Below are positions 16,253 through 25,100 of a stretch of DNA of 33,340 bases, one piece after another. The notes under the pieces were generated by a model. It worked only from the letters and a program-made list of their open reading frames with translations, had not been told where the DNA came from and did no database searches. The number at the start of each line of letters is the position of its first letter. The stretch's first letter is position 1. The stretch covers positions 1 to 33,340 of the forward strand of contig JBBDYH010000057.1 in NCBI GenBank assembly GCA_040901795.1, read 5' to 3'. The translations under genes and the position numbers were made by a program. The DNA comes from JBBDYH01 sp040901795 (GTDB taxonomy: Bacteria; Planctomycetota; Planctomycetia; Pirellulales; JALHPA01).

Positions 16253-16756
16253 CTAGATCGTAAAGCGGCAAAGAGACGCGCAGAGGCGCAGTGCCGAACC
16301 GCCGAGTCGCGGTGGAATCGAAGAAGTTATCGGATGCCGCGCCGCGACCTGAATGCTCACGGCATCCCAACGCGGCGCTGTCACCAGGTCCAGCGGCCTG
16401 GCGCCAGACGAATCCACGGGGTCAGCCGTGTACACCGGTACGTCGCCTGTCAGGCAGCTACACGATACGGGGCATGTATCGCAGGAGTTTGACTGCGACT
16501 GCGACATCAGGCACGACTCGTGCGTCATGGTCGCTGCAGTTTTCGATTCCTCGCACGACTGCTCGCAGCCCGCAGTTGACACGCTCTTCCGGCAGCAGCA
16601 GTCCGCAGACTCAGCCGCAGTCGAGGACTCGGCCGCCACGAGGCGTTGCTCTTCAATCGCTCGAACACACGGTGTGTGCAGCAACGGCTGAGCCAGCAGC
16701 ATGAGAGCGGCTAGCCAGGCGTATGGCCGTGCACGAGTGGAAGAGAACAAGAACAT
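16253..16756 (-). CDS. Cys-rich secreted protein of unknown function (island, minus side)
   Basis: No family is recognised. The ATG at 16756 is preferred because it gives a signal peptide (SSTRARPYAWLAALMLLAQP); an in-frame start further upstream adds 50 residues without secretion features. The 167-residue product carries thirteen cysteines, grouped as SADCCCRKS (53-55), GCEQSCEE (64, 68), CLMS (82) and CDTCPVSCSCL (92, 95, 99, 101), with scattered Met and Ser. This composition suggests metal binding by thiolates outside the cytoplasm. No strong Shine-Dalgarno is visible. It is the first gene on the minus side of the divergent island, 191 bp before the HMA gene. It mirrors the Cys-rich gene on the opposite strand, and the two share a control region. 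Confidence 0.6.
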   Translation of the reverse strand: MFLFSSTRARPYAWLAALMLLAQPLLHTPCVRAIEEQRLVAAESSTAAESADCCCRKSVSTAGCEQSCEESKTAATMTHESCLMSQSQSNSCDTCPVSCSCLTGDVPVYTADPVDSSGARPLDLVTAPRWDAVSIQVAARHPITSSIPPRLGGSALRLCASLCRFTI

Positions 16757-16863
16757 GCAATCTGTGACGAAAACGGTTCGGTTGCGTGCGGATTGTATCG
16801 ACGAGTTAACGCTCCAACCATGACATTTTTGGGATGGAAGGCCGTCAGGAGAAGATGGGTAAT

Positions 16864-16897
16864 CTTTATTGCGCGTTCGGTGCGACTTTATCGCGCA
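16864..16897. promoter_or_regulatory. Direct repeats in the divergent control region
   Basis: Between the two divergent Cys-rich genes, ctttattgcgcg (16864-16875) and ctttatcgcgca (16886-16897) match at 10 of 12 positions and are offset by 22 bp, about two helical turns, placing both copies on the same DNA face. The second copy also gives tgcgcg/cgcgca an inverted relation. This is the only ordered element I see in the 16757-16931 gap apart from a possible minus-strand -10 box (tacaat, complement of 16792-16797). It is a candidate metalloregulator site. Confidence 0.35.
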
Positions 16898-16970
16898 GGT
16901 ATGCAAACTCCGAAGATGCTGAAGAATCGATGTGCGCAGGCTATGCCGGGATGATCAGGAGTATGGATTG

Positions 16971-17345
16971 GTGCAATTGCTTCTGAATCTAGCCATTGGG
17001 ATTGCAATGACCCTGCAACAGGCTGTGCCCTGTTGTCGGTTATTGGCTGCCAGTGCGGCTGTGCAAGCAACCCAAGGCGCCGGCTGCTCCAGGTGCGAAT
17101 GTAGCGGGAACCATCAGGCGCCAGCACAGCCCACTCAATGCCCTTGCAACTACTGCCTCACTGCGAAGCGTTGCTTCGCTCCGACCGGTTCGACCGCACT
17201 CGCCTTCGTGACGGACCTGCCGTTATCTGGACTTCCGACGCCATTTGCATCGCCTGAACCGGAGTCGAACGGGGAGTCTATTGGCGTCGCAGGCGAGCTT
17301 CTTCGGCTGGCGCTCGGAGGTCTGAGGTTGATCCAGCGCGAATAG
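16971..17345 (+). CDS. Cys-rich secreted protein of unknown function (island, plus side)
   Basis: No named family is recognised. The chosen GTG at 16971 follows aggag (16957-16961) by 9 bases and starts a hydrophobic leader (VQLLLNLAIGIAMTLQQAVPCC); a TTG at 16968 or the GTG at 16932 are alternatives. The ~124-residue product has nine cysteines in tight groups: VPCCRLL (21-22), GCSRCECSGNH (39, 42, 44), and CPCNYCLTAKRC (57, 59, 62, 68). The last two groups look like thiolate metal-binding loops. The C-terminal half is Pro/Ser-rich with an amphipathic end. It is divergent from the other Cys-rich gene and 71 bp upstream of the CzcC-like gene, so it is probably the first gene of the RND efflux operon and may act as a periplasmic metal trap. 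Confidence 0.6.
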   Translation: MQLLLNLAIGIAMTLQQAVPCCRLLAASAAVQATQGAGCSRCECSGNHQAPAQPTQCPCNYCLTAKRCFAPTGSTALAFVTDLPLSGLPTPFASPEPESNGESIGVAGELLRLALGGLRLIQRE

Positions 17346-17416
17346 GGAGATTGTGCGCGCTACGCGTGCCAGTTCTGTTGGCAAGATCTCCCCTCGTCTG
17401 CGTTTCGGAGCCTCCC

Positions 17417-18890
17417 ATGAAGTCCGCCGTCTTTAGTCTTTCGATTATGTTGTTGATCGGCGCCAACAGTTTTGGCCAGATGCCCCAAACTGCACCGCCG
17501 CGAAGCGAGCCGGAAATGCGCTTTGCCGCGCAACAGCCGCTCTCTCAAGCTGATGCGCCACCACCACGACTACCAGAATTGCGCCCGGAATCAGCGCCCG
17601 AGCCAATTTCACCCGAGCCGTTGACCGCGCCGCAAGGCGAGCCCATCGCGCGGCCGCTGACTCTTGCGGACCTGGAACGCATCGCACTGGCCAATAACCC
17701 GACGTTGACTCAGTTGTTTGCACGTGTCCAAGCCGCGAGGGGCGCCTGGCTTCAGGCCGGACTTTATCCCAACCCAAAAGTTGCCTACCAGGGATCCGAA
17801 ATCGGAAATGAAAACACCGCCGGTCTGCAGGGCGGGTTCGTCGAACAGGAAATCGTCACGCACGGGCAAGCTGGGACTTGCCAGGGCAGCGGCAAGTCAA
17901 GCGGTCGCGCGGCTTCAACAGGACTATGAAGCGCAGCACTGGCGAGTGCTCAACGACGTACGAGTGGAGTTCTACAACGTCTTAATCGCCCAGCGAACCA
18001 CCGCGTTAGCCCGTGACCTGGTGGCCGACGCAATTCGGCGGGCGGAAATCGCCGCGAAGGGTCGCGAACAGTTTCAACTGAGCGCGTTTGAAGAGACCCA
18101 GGTTCAAATCGATCTTCATGCCGTCGAACTGATGCAGCAGCGGGCTGAAAATCGATTGGCGGCAGCCTGGCGGCGGCTGGTAGGTGCAGCCGGCATCCCC
18201 TTGACGCCGCTCGCTCCGCTGGAAGGGGACGTGGAGGCTGCTATTCCCGAGTTTACTTGGGACGAATCGCTGGCGAGACTTTTGAGCTCCAGCCCGGAGT
18301 TGAGTGCTGCTGCTGCCGAAGTCGCGCAGGCCCGCTTCCGTCTGGCGGGCGCTCAGGCCCAGGTGTATCCAAACGTTGAGCTGCAAGCCGGCGTCCAGCA
18401 CGACAACGGAACCGGCGACGATGTCGCCAACGTTCAAGTGGCGATACCGGTGCCACTATTCAACCGCAATCAAGGCGCCATTCGGCAAGCAGCCGGTCAA
18501 CTTCGCGACGCTCAAGCCGACGTAGCCCGCATCGAACTAAGGCTCCACAATCAGCTTTCGTCGATGTTCGAGCGTTACCAAAACGCGCGGCGGCAAGTGG
18601 AAAAATACCAACGCGAGACGCTGCCGAGAATCCAGAAATCACAAGAGCTGCTGCGAGAGCAAGCAGTGCGGGGCCAAGAACTGTCGGAGCTCGAAGCCCG
18701 CTACTACGCCCAGACGTACCGGTATATCACGCTGGCCTATTTGGACGCGTTGCGGGACCTTTGGGAAAGCAGCGTTTCCATCGAAGGTCTATTGTTGACC
18801 GACAGTCTGCAAGCGGGGACGCCTCCGGTTCCCTCGATCGGCATCGGCCCGGGTGGAATTCCGTTGGGCGGGACGCCGCTGTCGCGATGA
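17417..18890 (+). pseudogene. CzcC/TolC-like outer-membrane efflux protein, frameshifted
   Basis: The outer-membrane channel of an RND system, expected length about 490 residues. The start at 17417 (ggag at 17407-17410) gives a signal peptide (MKSAVFSLSIMLLIGANSFG), a Pro-rich spacer, then the first outer-membrane-factor repeat: LTLADLERIALANNPTL and GLYPNPKVAYQGSEIG. After FVEQEIVT the frame is lost; removing one base (C at 17861) joins it to TGKLGLARAAASQAVARLQQ and the rest of the family fold (helical hairpins, QAQVYPNVELQAGV, VPLFNRNQGAIRQA). Both halves look well conserved, so this is a recent one-base insertion or a sequencing/assembly error rather than decay. As written, the first part ends at 17929 and would be inactive. 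It lies in the operon with the CzcB- and CzcA-like genes and might also serve the divergent ABC system. Confidence 0.85.
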
Positions 18891-18951
18891 CGCCAACGTG
18901 CGGCGCGCTGTACTCGTTTTGACGGCACTTTAGGTCCAGGAATATACCAGC

Positions 18952-18981
18952 TTGGTCCAAATTGGGGTATCTCCATATAAT
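18952..18981 (+). promoter_or_regulatory. Sigma70-like promoter before the His-rich gene
   Basis: ttggtc (18952-18957) and tataat (18976-18981) are separated by 18 bp. The -10 box is perfect and the -35 box is weak. Transcription from here would give a ~55-nt leader before the ATG at 19043, which has a strong ggggag ribosome site. This would let the His-rich gene be expressed independently of the CzcC-like gene. Confidence 0.45.
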
Positions 18982-19042
18982 TCGTTGGCTGGCATGCGTT
19001 GTGCTTGGTTATGGAACGGGCATTTTCATAGGGGAGCGTTCT

Positions 19043-19765
19043 ATGCGAATCACCTTATTACTTGCAGCGTTAGTGCTTACGGCCGCACCGATTTCGGCAC
19101 AAGAACCCGCGCCTGAAAGTCCGCCTCCGCCGGCTATCGCCGATGCCCCAAGGCTGCCGGAGCCAAGCGATCCGGAGCAGTCGGCGGCAGAAGATGCCGT
19201 CGGGCGCATTGAGAGCCGGCTCGATCGAATCGAACGTCGGTTGGATACCCAAACGCAACCAGATGAGCTTGCCGAGCCACCGGTGGTCCGTGATCCGGTC
19301 GTGGTCGAGGGGAATAACGGGCGCTATCGCTACCAGGACGGAGTTTGGTGGTACTTGCTTCCGAGCAACCGCTGGGTCTACTGGTCGGACGGAGAGTGGG
19401 TAGATTCATTCCCGGCGACTTCCTCGCCAACCGCGGTGTATCGCTCTGCAGTTCCCGCCTATAGTTACTATGCGCCTTCCTATAGTTACTATGAACCCTC
19501 GTATAGGTACCGGAGTTACTACCCGTCGTACGGCGGCTATTATCCCTACTACGGCGGCTACAACGGGGGCTGGGGAACGGCGATTGGCTTAGGACTGTCG
19601 ATTGGCCACAGCTTGAGCCATCATCACCATGGGCATCATGGCTTCCATTTTGGACATCATGGCGGACATCACCATCATGTCGGCCACCACGGTCATCACG
19701 GCGGGCACCACGGTCATCACGGCGGGCACCACGGTCATCACGGCGGCCACCATGGTCATCATTAG
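19043..19765 (+). CDS. Secreted Tyr/His-rich protein with Gly-His repeat tail
   Basis: The ATG at 19043 follows ggggag and starts a signal peptide (MRITLLLAALVLTAAPISAQ). The 240-residue product has four visible zones: a Pro/Glu-rich acidic spacer, a short amphipathic helix (VGRIESRLDRIERRLDTQ, likely coiled coil), a small Trp-rich segment (RYRYQDGVWWYLL..NRWVYWSDGEWV), and a Tyr-rich stretch with SYY repeats. A tail from about residue 190 is almost only His and Gly (GHHGHHG units). Such a tail binds Ni, Zn or Cu in other His-rich proteins. I know no named family. It is encoded within the RND efflux cluster and ends 33 bp before an intrinsic terminator. Likely role: extracytoplasmic metal sponge, inferred from composition and position. 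Confidence 0.8.
   Translation: MRITLLLAALVLTAAPISAQEPAPESPPPPAIADAPRLPEPSDPEQSAAEDAVGRIESRLDRIERRLDTQTQPDELAEPPVVRDPVVVEGNNGRYRYQDGVWWYLLPSNRWVYWSDGEWVDSFPATSSPTAVYRSAVPAYSYYAPSYSYYEPSYRYRSYYPSYGGYYPYYGGYNGGWGTAIGLGLSIGHSLSHHHHGHHGFHFGHHGGHHHHVGHHGHHGGHHGHHGGHHGHHGGHHGHH
19682..19765 (+). repeat. Four 21-bp tandem repeats coding Gly-His units
   Basis: Four consecutive 21-bp units (starting g-gccaccacggtcatcac at 19682, 19703, 19724 and 19745) encode the GHHGHHG tail of the His-rich protein, the last unit ending at the stop codon. The first three differ at a single position, so the array expanded recently and its copy number may vary between strains. Confidence 0.9.
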
Positions 19766-19797
19766 GAATAAGTGTGGTTGAATTGAATGATGGCAAA

Positions 19798-19825
19798 CCG
19801 GCCGTTCTGGGTAAGCGGCCTTTTT
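19798..19825 (+). terminator. Intrinsic terminator after the His-rich gene
   Basis: A GC stem, ggccg (19800-19804) with cggcc (19816-19820), and a short loop is followed at once by five T residues. It is 33 bp after the His-rich stop codon and should end transcription from the CzcC-like/His-rich unit, separating it from the genes that follow. Confidence 0.7.
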
Positions 19826-19980
19826 GCTTGACACAATAGCGCCGCTATGGCCGATAATACTGAAGAGGGATGCGTCGTCTCTTGTTCAGAGCACCCGAGC
19901 TTGCCGTGATTGACGATACGAGTAACAGCACCTAGATTCCGTTCACTCGGACTTTGGTCGACCAACGGAAATCCAACCTC

Positions 19981-20400
19981 ATGAACGCCATCGTGGCACT
20001 GCTGACAGCGGCGTCGGTGTTGGCTCATGCTGCGCTGGGGTGCTGTTTCCATCATTCGCATGCTCCCTCGAACGGCTGCCTTCCTGTCCGTCCTCTGTCC
20101 AGCAGTGAACATAGTTACGTCGATCATGGTCATCGCCACCATCCGGAGCACACCGACGATGATCAGCACGAGCCTGCGTTTCCACATAGGCACTGCGACG
20201 AAGGCGGTTGCGTCGCGCTGGCGGGAACACCGTCGGGAACCGTGCTCAAGGCGACGTACGCGGCGTTCGACGTTGTGCCGATGCTGAACGTGGGGTTGCT
20301 TGTCGGCAAATCTTCTTTGCAGACCGACTATTCCCGGCTGCAGCACGACTTGGGGCCGCCTCTGCGCCCCCATCTCTGCAATCTCGTGCTGTTGATCTGA
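19981..20400 (+). CDS. Small secreted His-rich protein of unknown function
   Basis: The ATG at 19981 starts a short signal-like leader (MNAIVALLTAASVLAHAALG) and a 139-residue product with CCFHHSHAP, VDHGHRHHPEHTDDDQHEP and FPHRHCDEGGC, giving about 16 histidines and 5 cysteines in the first two thirds. The remaining part is ordinary. The composition points to extracytoplasmic binding of a divalent metal or copper. A long open frame exists on the opposite strand, but this strand is preferred because it has the leader, the His/Cys clustering and co-direction with the efflux genes. It lies 126 bp before the CzcB-like adaptor. No family name can be given. Confidence 0.65.
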   Translation: MNAIVALLTAASVLAHAALGCCFHHSHAPSNGCLPVRPLSSSEHSYVDHGHRHHPEHTDDDQHEPAFPHRHCDEGGCVALAGTPSGTVLKATYAAFDVVPMLNVGLLVGKSSLQTDYSRLQHDLGPPLRPHLCNLVLLI

Positions 20401-20526
20401 TCGGATTGACGCGCCCGCGAAACGGCCGGCGGCGATGCTGCGCCGTGGCCGCTTGCTCAGGCGTCAGTCCCCGCATTATTGATCCGGCTCTTACCTTTTT
20501 TCGGCACTTTCATCAGAGGAGCCTGT

Positions 20527-21936
20527 ATGGCTCAAGCGAACACAATCTCGCGGCCTGTATCGCTGCGGGCAATGCTCTTGGTTGGCTTGGCGCTGGTCGT
20601 GGCGGTCGGCGTTGCGCTTGCCGTTTGGCGGCTTCCGCATATCGGCGCACGGCTGGCGGGTCTGCTTCGCGCCGACCACGCCGATCCATCAGCCGAGGTC
20701 GCGTCCTCCGTGGATCACGACCAGGAACATGGCCGCGAACATGGCGGGCATGACGATCCGAACGCTCTGGAGTTGAGCGAACAGGCGCGCCGGAACATCG
20801 GCTTGAAGACCGGTCCTGTGAAACTACAGACGTACGAGCGCAGCCTTTACATTCCCGGCATCGTGGTCGAGCGTCCCGGGCAGTCGGCTCTCGAGGTGAC
20901 GGCACTGCAGACCGGAGTCGTGACGCGCGTCTACGTGACCGAAGGCGAGGCCGTAGCGCCGCGACAGCCGTTGTTCGATTTGCGGATGACGCACGAAGAC
21001 GTGGTGCAGGCTCAAGCGGACTTTCTTAAGACGGCAGAAGAGCTGGATGTATTGCGCCAGGAAGTGCAGCGTCTGGAGGCCGTCACGCGCGACGGAGCTG
21101 TCGCCGGCAAGACGCTGCTGGAGCGAAAGTACGAGCAGCAGAAGCAGGAGGCTGCACTGCGCGCGCAGCGCGAGGCGCTGGTGTTGCATGGTTTGAGCAA
21201 AGAACAAGTTGCAGGAATTCTGGAAACGCGCAGATTGTTGCCCTCCATCAGCGTGTTGGCCCCCGAAGTGGCCTCAGATGCTGCTCCTGCGACGGTGCTG
21301 CAAGTTCAGAAGGTCAACGTCGCACGCGGCCAGCACGCCAGCACCGGCGATTCGCTGGCTGTGCTGGCCGACCACGCCGAGTTGCTCATCGAGGGGCGAA
21401 CTTTCGAGGAGGATGCCGCACAGATTTCGCAGATCATGGCCCGCGGCTGGCGCGTGGCCGCGGTCGTCGAATCCGAAGGGGGCGGCGACGCGACGATCGA
21501 TGGGCTGCAGATCTTATATCTAGGCGCTCGCGTGGACCATGAATCGCGAGCGCTGCACTTCTACGTCAATCTGCCTAACGAGCTGATTCGCGATTCGCAG
21601 ACCGGGGGGCGCCGCTACGTGGTCTGGCGGTTCAAGCCGGGTCAGCGGATGCAGATTCGATTGCCCATCGAGAAATGGCAGGACCGGATTGTGCTGCCGA
21701 TCGATGCGATCGCTCAGGACGGCGCTGAAACCTACGTCTTTCGCGCGAACGGTCAGAGGCTGGTGCGACAAGCGGTGCATGTGGAGTACCGGGATCAATA
21801 TTCGGCTGTGATCGCCAGCGATGGCTCGCTGTATCCGGGCGATGAAGTCGCGCTGAACGCGGCGCATCAGCTACTGGTTGCACTTAAGAACAAGTCGGGC
21901 GGCGGTATTGATCCGCACGCCGGGCACAGCCACTGA
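20527..21936 (+). CDS. CzcB/CusB-like RND periplasmic adaptor with His-rich ends
   Basis: The start at 20527 is fixed by gaggag just upstream and by the membrane anchor that follows (LRAMLLVGLALVVAVGVALAVW). The 469-residue product then has a His/Asp-rich segment (DHDQEHGREHGGHDD), the barrel-sandwich halves (YIPGIVVERPGQ; GVVTRVYVTEGEAVAPRQPLFDLR), a coiled-coil hairpin (~165-225), beta-barrel and membrane-proximal domains (FKPGQRMQIRLPIEKWQDRIVLPIDAI), and a C-terminal HAGHSH. In the family this protein bridges the RND pump and the outer-membrane channel, and CusB-type members also bind metal. The His-rich ends fit metal capture. It is 190 bp upstream of the pump gene, a gap filled by a palindromic repeat. 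Confidence 0.93.
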   Translation: MAQANTISRPVSLRAMLLVGLALVVAVGVALAVWRLPHIGARLAGLLRADHADPSAEVASSVDHDQEHGREHGGHDDPNALELSEQARRNIGLKTGPVKLQTYERSLYIPGIVVERPGQSALEVTALQTGVVTRVYVTEGEAVAPRQPLFDLRMTHEDVVQAQADFLKTAEELDVLRQEVQRLEAVTRDGAVAGKTLLERKYEQQKQEAALRAQREALVLHGLSKEQVAGILETRRLLPSISVLAPEVASDAAPATVLQVQKVNVARGQHASTGDSLAVLADHAELLIEGRTFEEDAAQISQIMARGWRVAAVVESEGGGDATIDGLQILYLGARVDHESRALHFYVNLPNELIRDSQTGGRRYVVWRFKPGQRMQIRLPIEKWQDRIVLPIDAIAQDGAETYVFRANGQRLVRQAVHVEYRDQYSAVIASDGSLYPGDEVALNAAHQLLVALKNKSGGGIDPHAGHSH

Positions 21937-21980
21937 GGAAAGTACGAAAGACGAAGGACGAAACAGAAATGACCATGCCT

Positions 21981-22108
21981 CGTTCCCAGGCTCTGCCTGG
22001 GAACGCAATGCTGGGCAGGCTCCGCCTGCTTGCCTCACGATGGTCACTATTCCAGGCAGCAAGGCAGAGCCTTGCGGGCAGTGAGTTCCCCAGGCGGAGC
22101 CTGGGAAC
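21981..22108. repeat. Composite palindromic repeat between adaptor and pump genes
   Basis: A 128-bp block contains four hairpins in a row: cgttcccaggc/gcctgggaacg (21981-22005), gggcaggc/gcctgc (22013-22029), a central ggcagcaaggc/gccttgcgggc pair (22055-22079), and gttccccaggc/gcctgggaac (22085-22108). The first and last also pair with each other as outer arms. It has the look of a dispersed intergenic repeat, here inside an operon. It ends just before the ribosome site of the pump gene. Confidence 0.8.
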
Positions 22109-22126
22109 AAGTAAGGGTGAACGAAA

Positions 22127-25100
22127 ATGTTAAACGCAATCATTCGTTTCGCGCTCCGCTATCGAGTACTGACAATCGCTTTGGCGATTGTCGTCATGGT
22201 TTACGGAAGCTATGAAGCGTATCAATTGCCCATTGATGTCTTCCCAGATCTGAACCGGCCGCGCGTGACGATCATTACCGAAGCACATGGGCTGGCGCCC
22301 GAAGAGGTCGAGACGCTGATCACGTTTCCGCTGGAATCGGTGCTCAATGGCGCCACCGGCGTGCAGGCTGTGCGGAGCTCGTCGGGTATCGGCCTGTCGG
22401 TGATCTACGTCGAGTTCGAATGGGGGACCGACATCTACGTCGATCGGCAGATTGTCGGGGAGAAGATTGCGCTGGCGGCCGATCAAATGCCCGTCGGCGT
22501 GCGGCCGCAACTGGCCCCGATTTCGTCCATTATGGGGCAGATCATGCTGATCGGCATGTGGAGCGACGACAATAAGACGGACCCCATGGAGGTTCGTACG
22601 CTGGCTGACTGGGTGGTGCGGCAGCGACTGCTCACGGTTCCGGGCGTTGCGCAGGTCGTCACGATGGGAGGCGGCCGCAAGCAGTATCAGGTGCTGGTCA
22701 ATCCCGATCAGCTATTGAAGTACGACGTAACGCTCGAGCAGGTCGAGCAAGCGGTGGCGGCCAGCAACGAGAACGCCACGGGGGGCTACCTGAATCGAGG
22801 CGGCAATGAACTGGTGGTGCGCTCGCTTGGCCGGATCCAAAACGTCCGCGAACTGGAACAGGTCGTCGTCAAGCCCGACCAGGAACGACCGGTCTTGCTC
22901 AGCCAAGTGGCTCGCATGGCGGAATTGCCGCAGGTCAAGCGGGGCGACGCGTCCGTGGAGGCGCGCGACGCCGTGATCCTTACGCTTTCTAAGCAGCCGG
23001 GCGCGGACACTCGATTGCTGACTGAGCAGGTCACGCAAGCGCTTGCCGACCTGGAGGAATCGCTTCCCGCGGACATCCAGTTGAATCCCGCAGTTTATCA
23101 GCAGCGCACTTTCATCGACCTGAGCATCCATAACGTCATCGAAGCGCTCAGTCACGGCGGAATTCTGGTCGTCATCATCCTGTTCTTGTTCCTGCTCAAC
23201 TTCCGCACGACGTTTATTACGCTCACCGCCATTCCGCTTTCGATCGTGGTGACCGCCTTGGTCTTCAAATGGTTTGGCATGTCGATCAACACCATGACAC
23301 TGGGCGGTCTGGCCGTGGCCATCGGCGAGCTGGTGGATGACGCAATTGTGGATGTGGAAAACATCTTTCGGCGGCTGCGCGAGAACCGTCACGCGGAGTA
23401 CCCCAAGCCGGCCTTGCGCGTGGTCTACGAGGCAAGTAGCGAAGTCCGCAACTCCATCGTGTTCAGCACGATCCTGGTCGTGCTGGTCTTTATCCCACTC
23501 TTCGCCTTGGGCGGCATGGAAGGCAAGCTGTTTACACCGCTGGGCGTGGCCTACATCGTTTCGATCTTGGCTTCGCTGGTAGTCTCGCTGACGGTCACGC
23601 CGGTGCTCTGCTACTGGCTGTTGCCGCGGGCGAAGTTTATAGCGCACGAGAAAGAAGGCCTGTTGCTGCGGTCCCTCAAATGGATTGCCGGCTTCGCTAT
23701 TCGTCTCAGTGTCCGGCGACCCTGGCCCATCCTCGGCGCGGTGGCGGTCATGGTGATAGTAAGCTGCTTCGTGGTGACGCAACTTGGCCGCGGCTTCTTG
23801 CCGCCGTTCAACGAGGGGAGCGTCCAGGTCAATGCCTTCTTGCCGCCGGACACGTCGCTGGCCGAATCGGACCGCGTGACGGGCATGGTGGACGAGCAAC
23901 TGCGGCGCATGCAGGACGAAGGCAAGGTCGTCTCGTTCGGCCGACGGACGGGACGCGCCGAGCTCGATGAGCACGCCGAAGGGGTCAATGTTTCGGAAAT
24001 CATCGTTTCCCTCAAACCGGAAATGGAGGAATCGCGCGAACAGATTCTAGAGGAGATTCGCGAAAACCTGTCGCAAGTCCCGGGAGTTACGATTACGGCC
24101 GAACAGCCGCTGCAGCATCTGATCTCGCACATGCTCTCGGGCATCAAAGCGCAGGTCGGCATCAAGCTCTATGGCGACGACCTGAATGTCTTGCGGCGTA
24201 CGGCCGACCAGATGAAGGCGGCGATCGAGGAAGTCGATGGCGTCACCGATCTGATGGTCGAGCAGCAGGTCGAGATCCCGCAGCTCCAGATCCAGCTCCA
24301 ACGTGAGAAGCTCGCGCAATACGGGCTGAACTCCCAGGATGTGAATGAGTTCATCGAGACCGCGATGAATGGGCGCGTTGTTTCGGAAGTGGTGCAAGGG
24401 CAGCGGAAGTTCGATCTGCTCGTCCGCCTCGACGACGTGTATCGCGAGGATCTGGAGAAGCTCCGGCGGCTGTCGATCAACCTTCCGGCGGGGGGACAAG
24501 TGCCGCTGGAGAGTGTCGCCAATATTCAGACCGGCAGCGGTCCCAATACGATCAACCGCGAAAATGTGCGGCGGCGGATTGTCGTGCAGTGCAACATCGA
24601 AGACCGCGATTTAGCCGGCGTCGTGACCGATATTCAGCAACGGCTGGCGCCGATCGAAGAAGCTCTGGCAAATGAGCATAGCAGCTATTTCATCGAGTAT
24701 GGCGGGCAGTTCGAGAGCCAGCAACAGGCGACGCGAATGATGCTGATTCTGGGCGCCGTGTCGGTGGCGCTAATGTTCTTGGCGCTCTATACGCTGTTCC
24801 GATCGGTCAATTTGTCGTTGCAGGTGCTATCCGCTCTGCCGATGGCGGCCATCGGCGCCGTGGCGGCGCTGGTCGTCACCAATCAATCCCTGACCGTGGC
24901 AAGCATGGTGGGCTTCATTTCGCTGGCGGGAATCGCCTCGCGCAACGGCATCCTGCTGATTGCGCATTACCTGCACCTCGTGCGCTACGAGGGCGAAGGG
25001 TTTACGCCGCAAATGATCGAGCGCGCCGGCAAAGAGCGACTGGCGCCTATGCTGATGACGGCCCTTTGTGCTGGCATCGCCCTGATTCCGCTCGTGCTTG

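Noticed and set aside
19682..19765. CRISPR-like regularly spaced repeats
   Set aside because: Units are directly abutting 21-mers without spacers and encode a His-Gly tail.
19762..20373. 203-codon minus-strand open frame opposite the small His-rich secreted gene
   Set aside because: The plus-strand product has a leader peptide, His/Cys clustering and fits the operon direction; the minus-strand translation is Arg/Gln-rich without features and runs across the intrinsic terminator.
22712..23974. 420-codon open frame on the minus strand inside the RND pump gene
   Set aside because: It lies entirely within a clearly conserved RND coding region; the translation is Asp/His/Arg/Gln-rich with no family features, typical of antisense shadows in GC-rich DNA.
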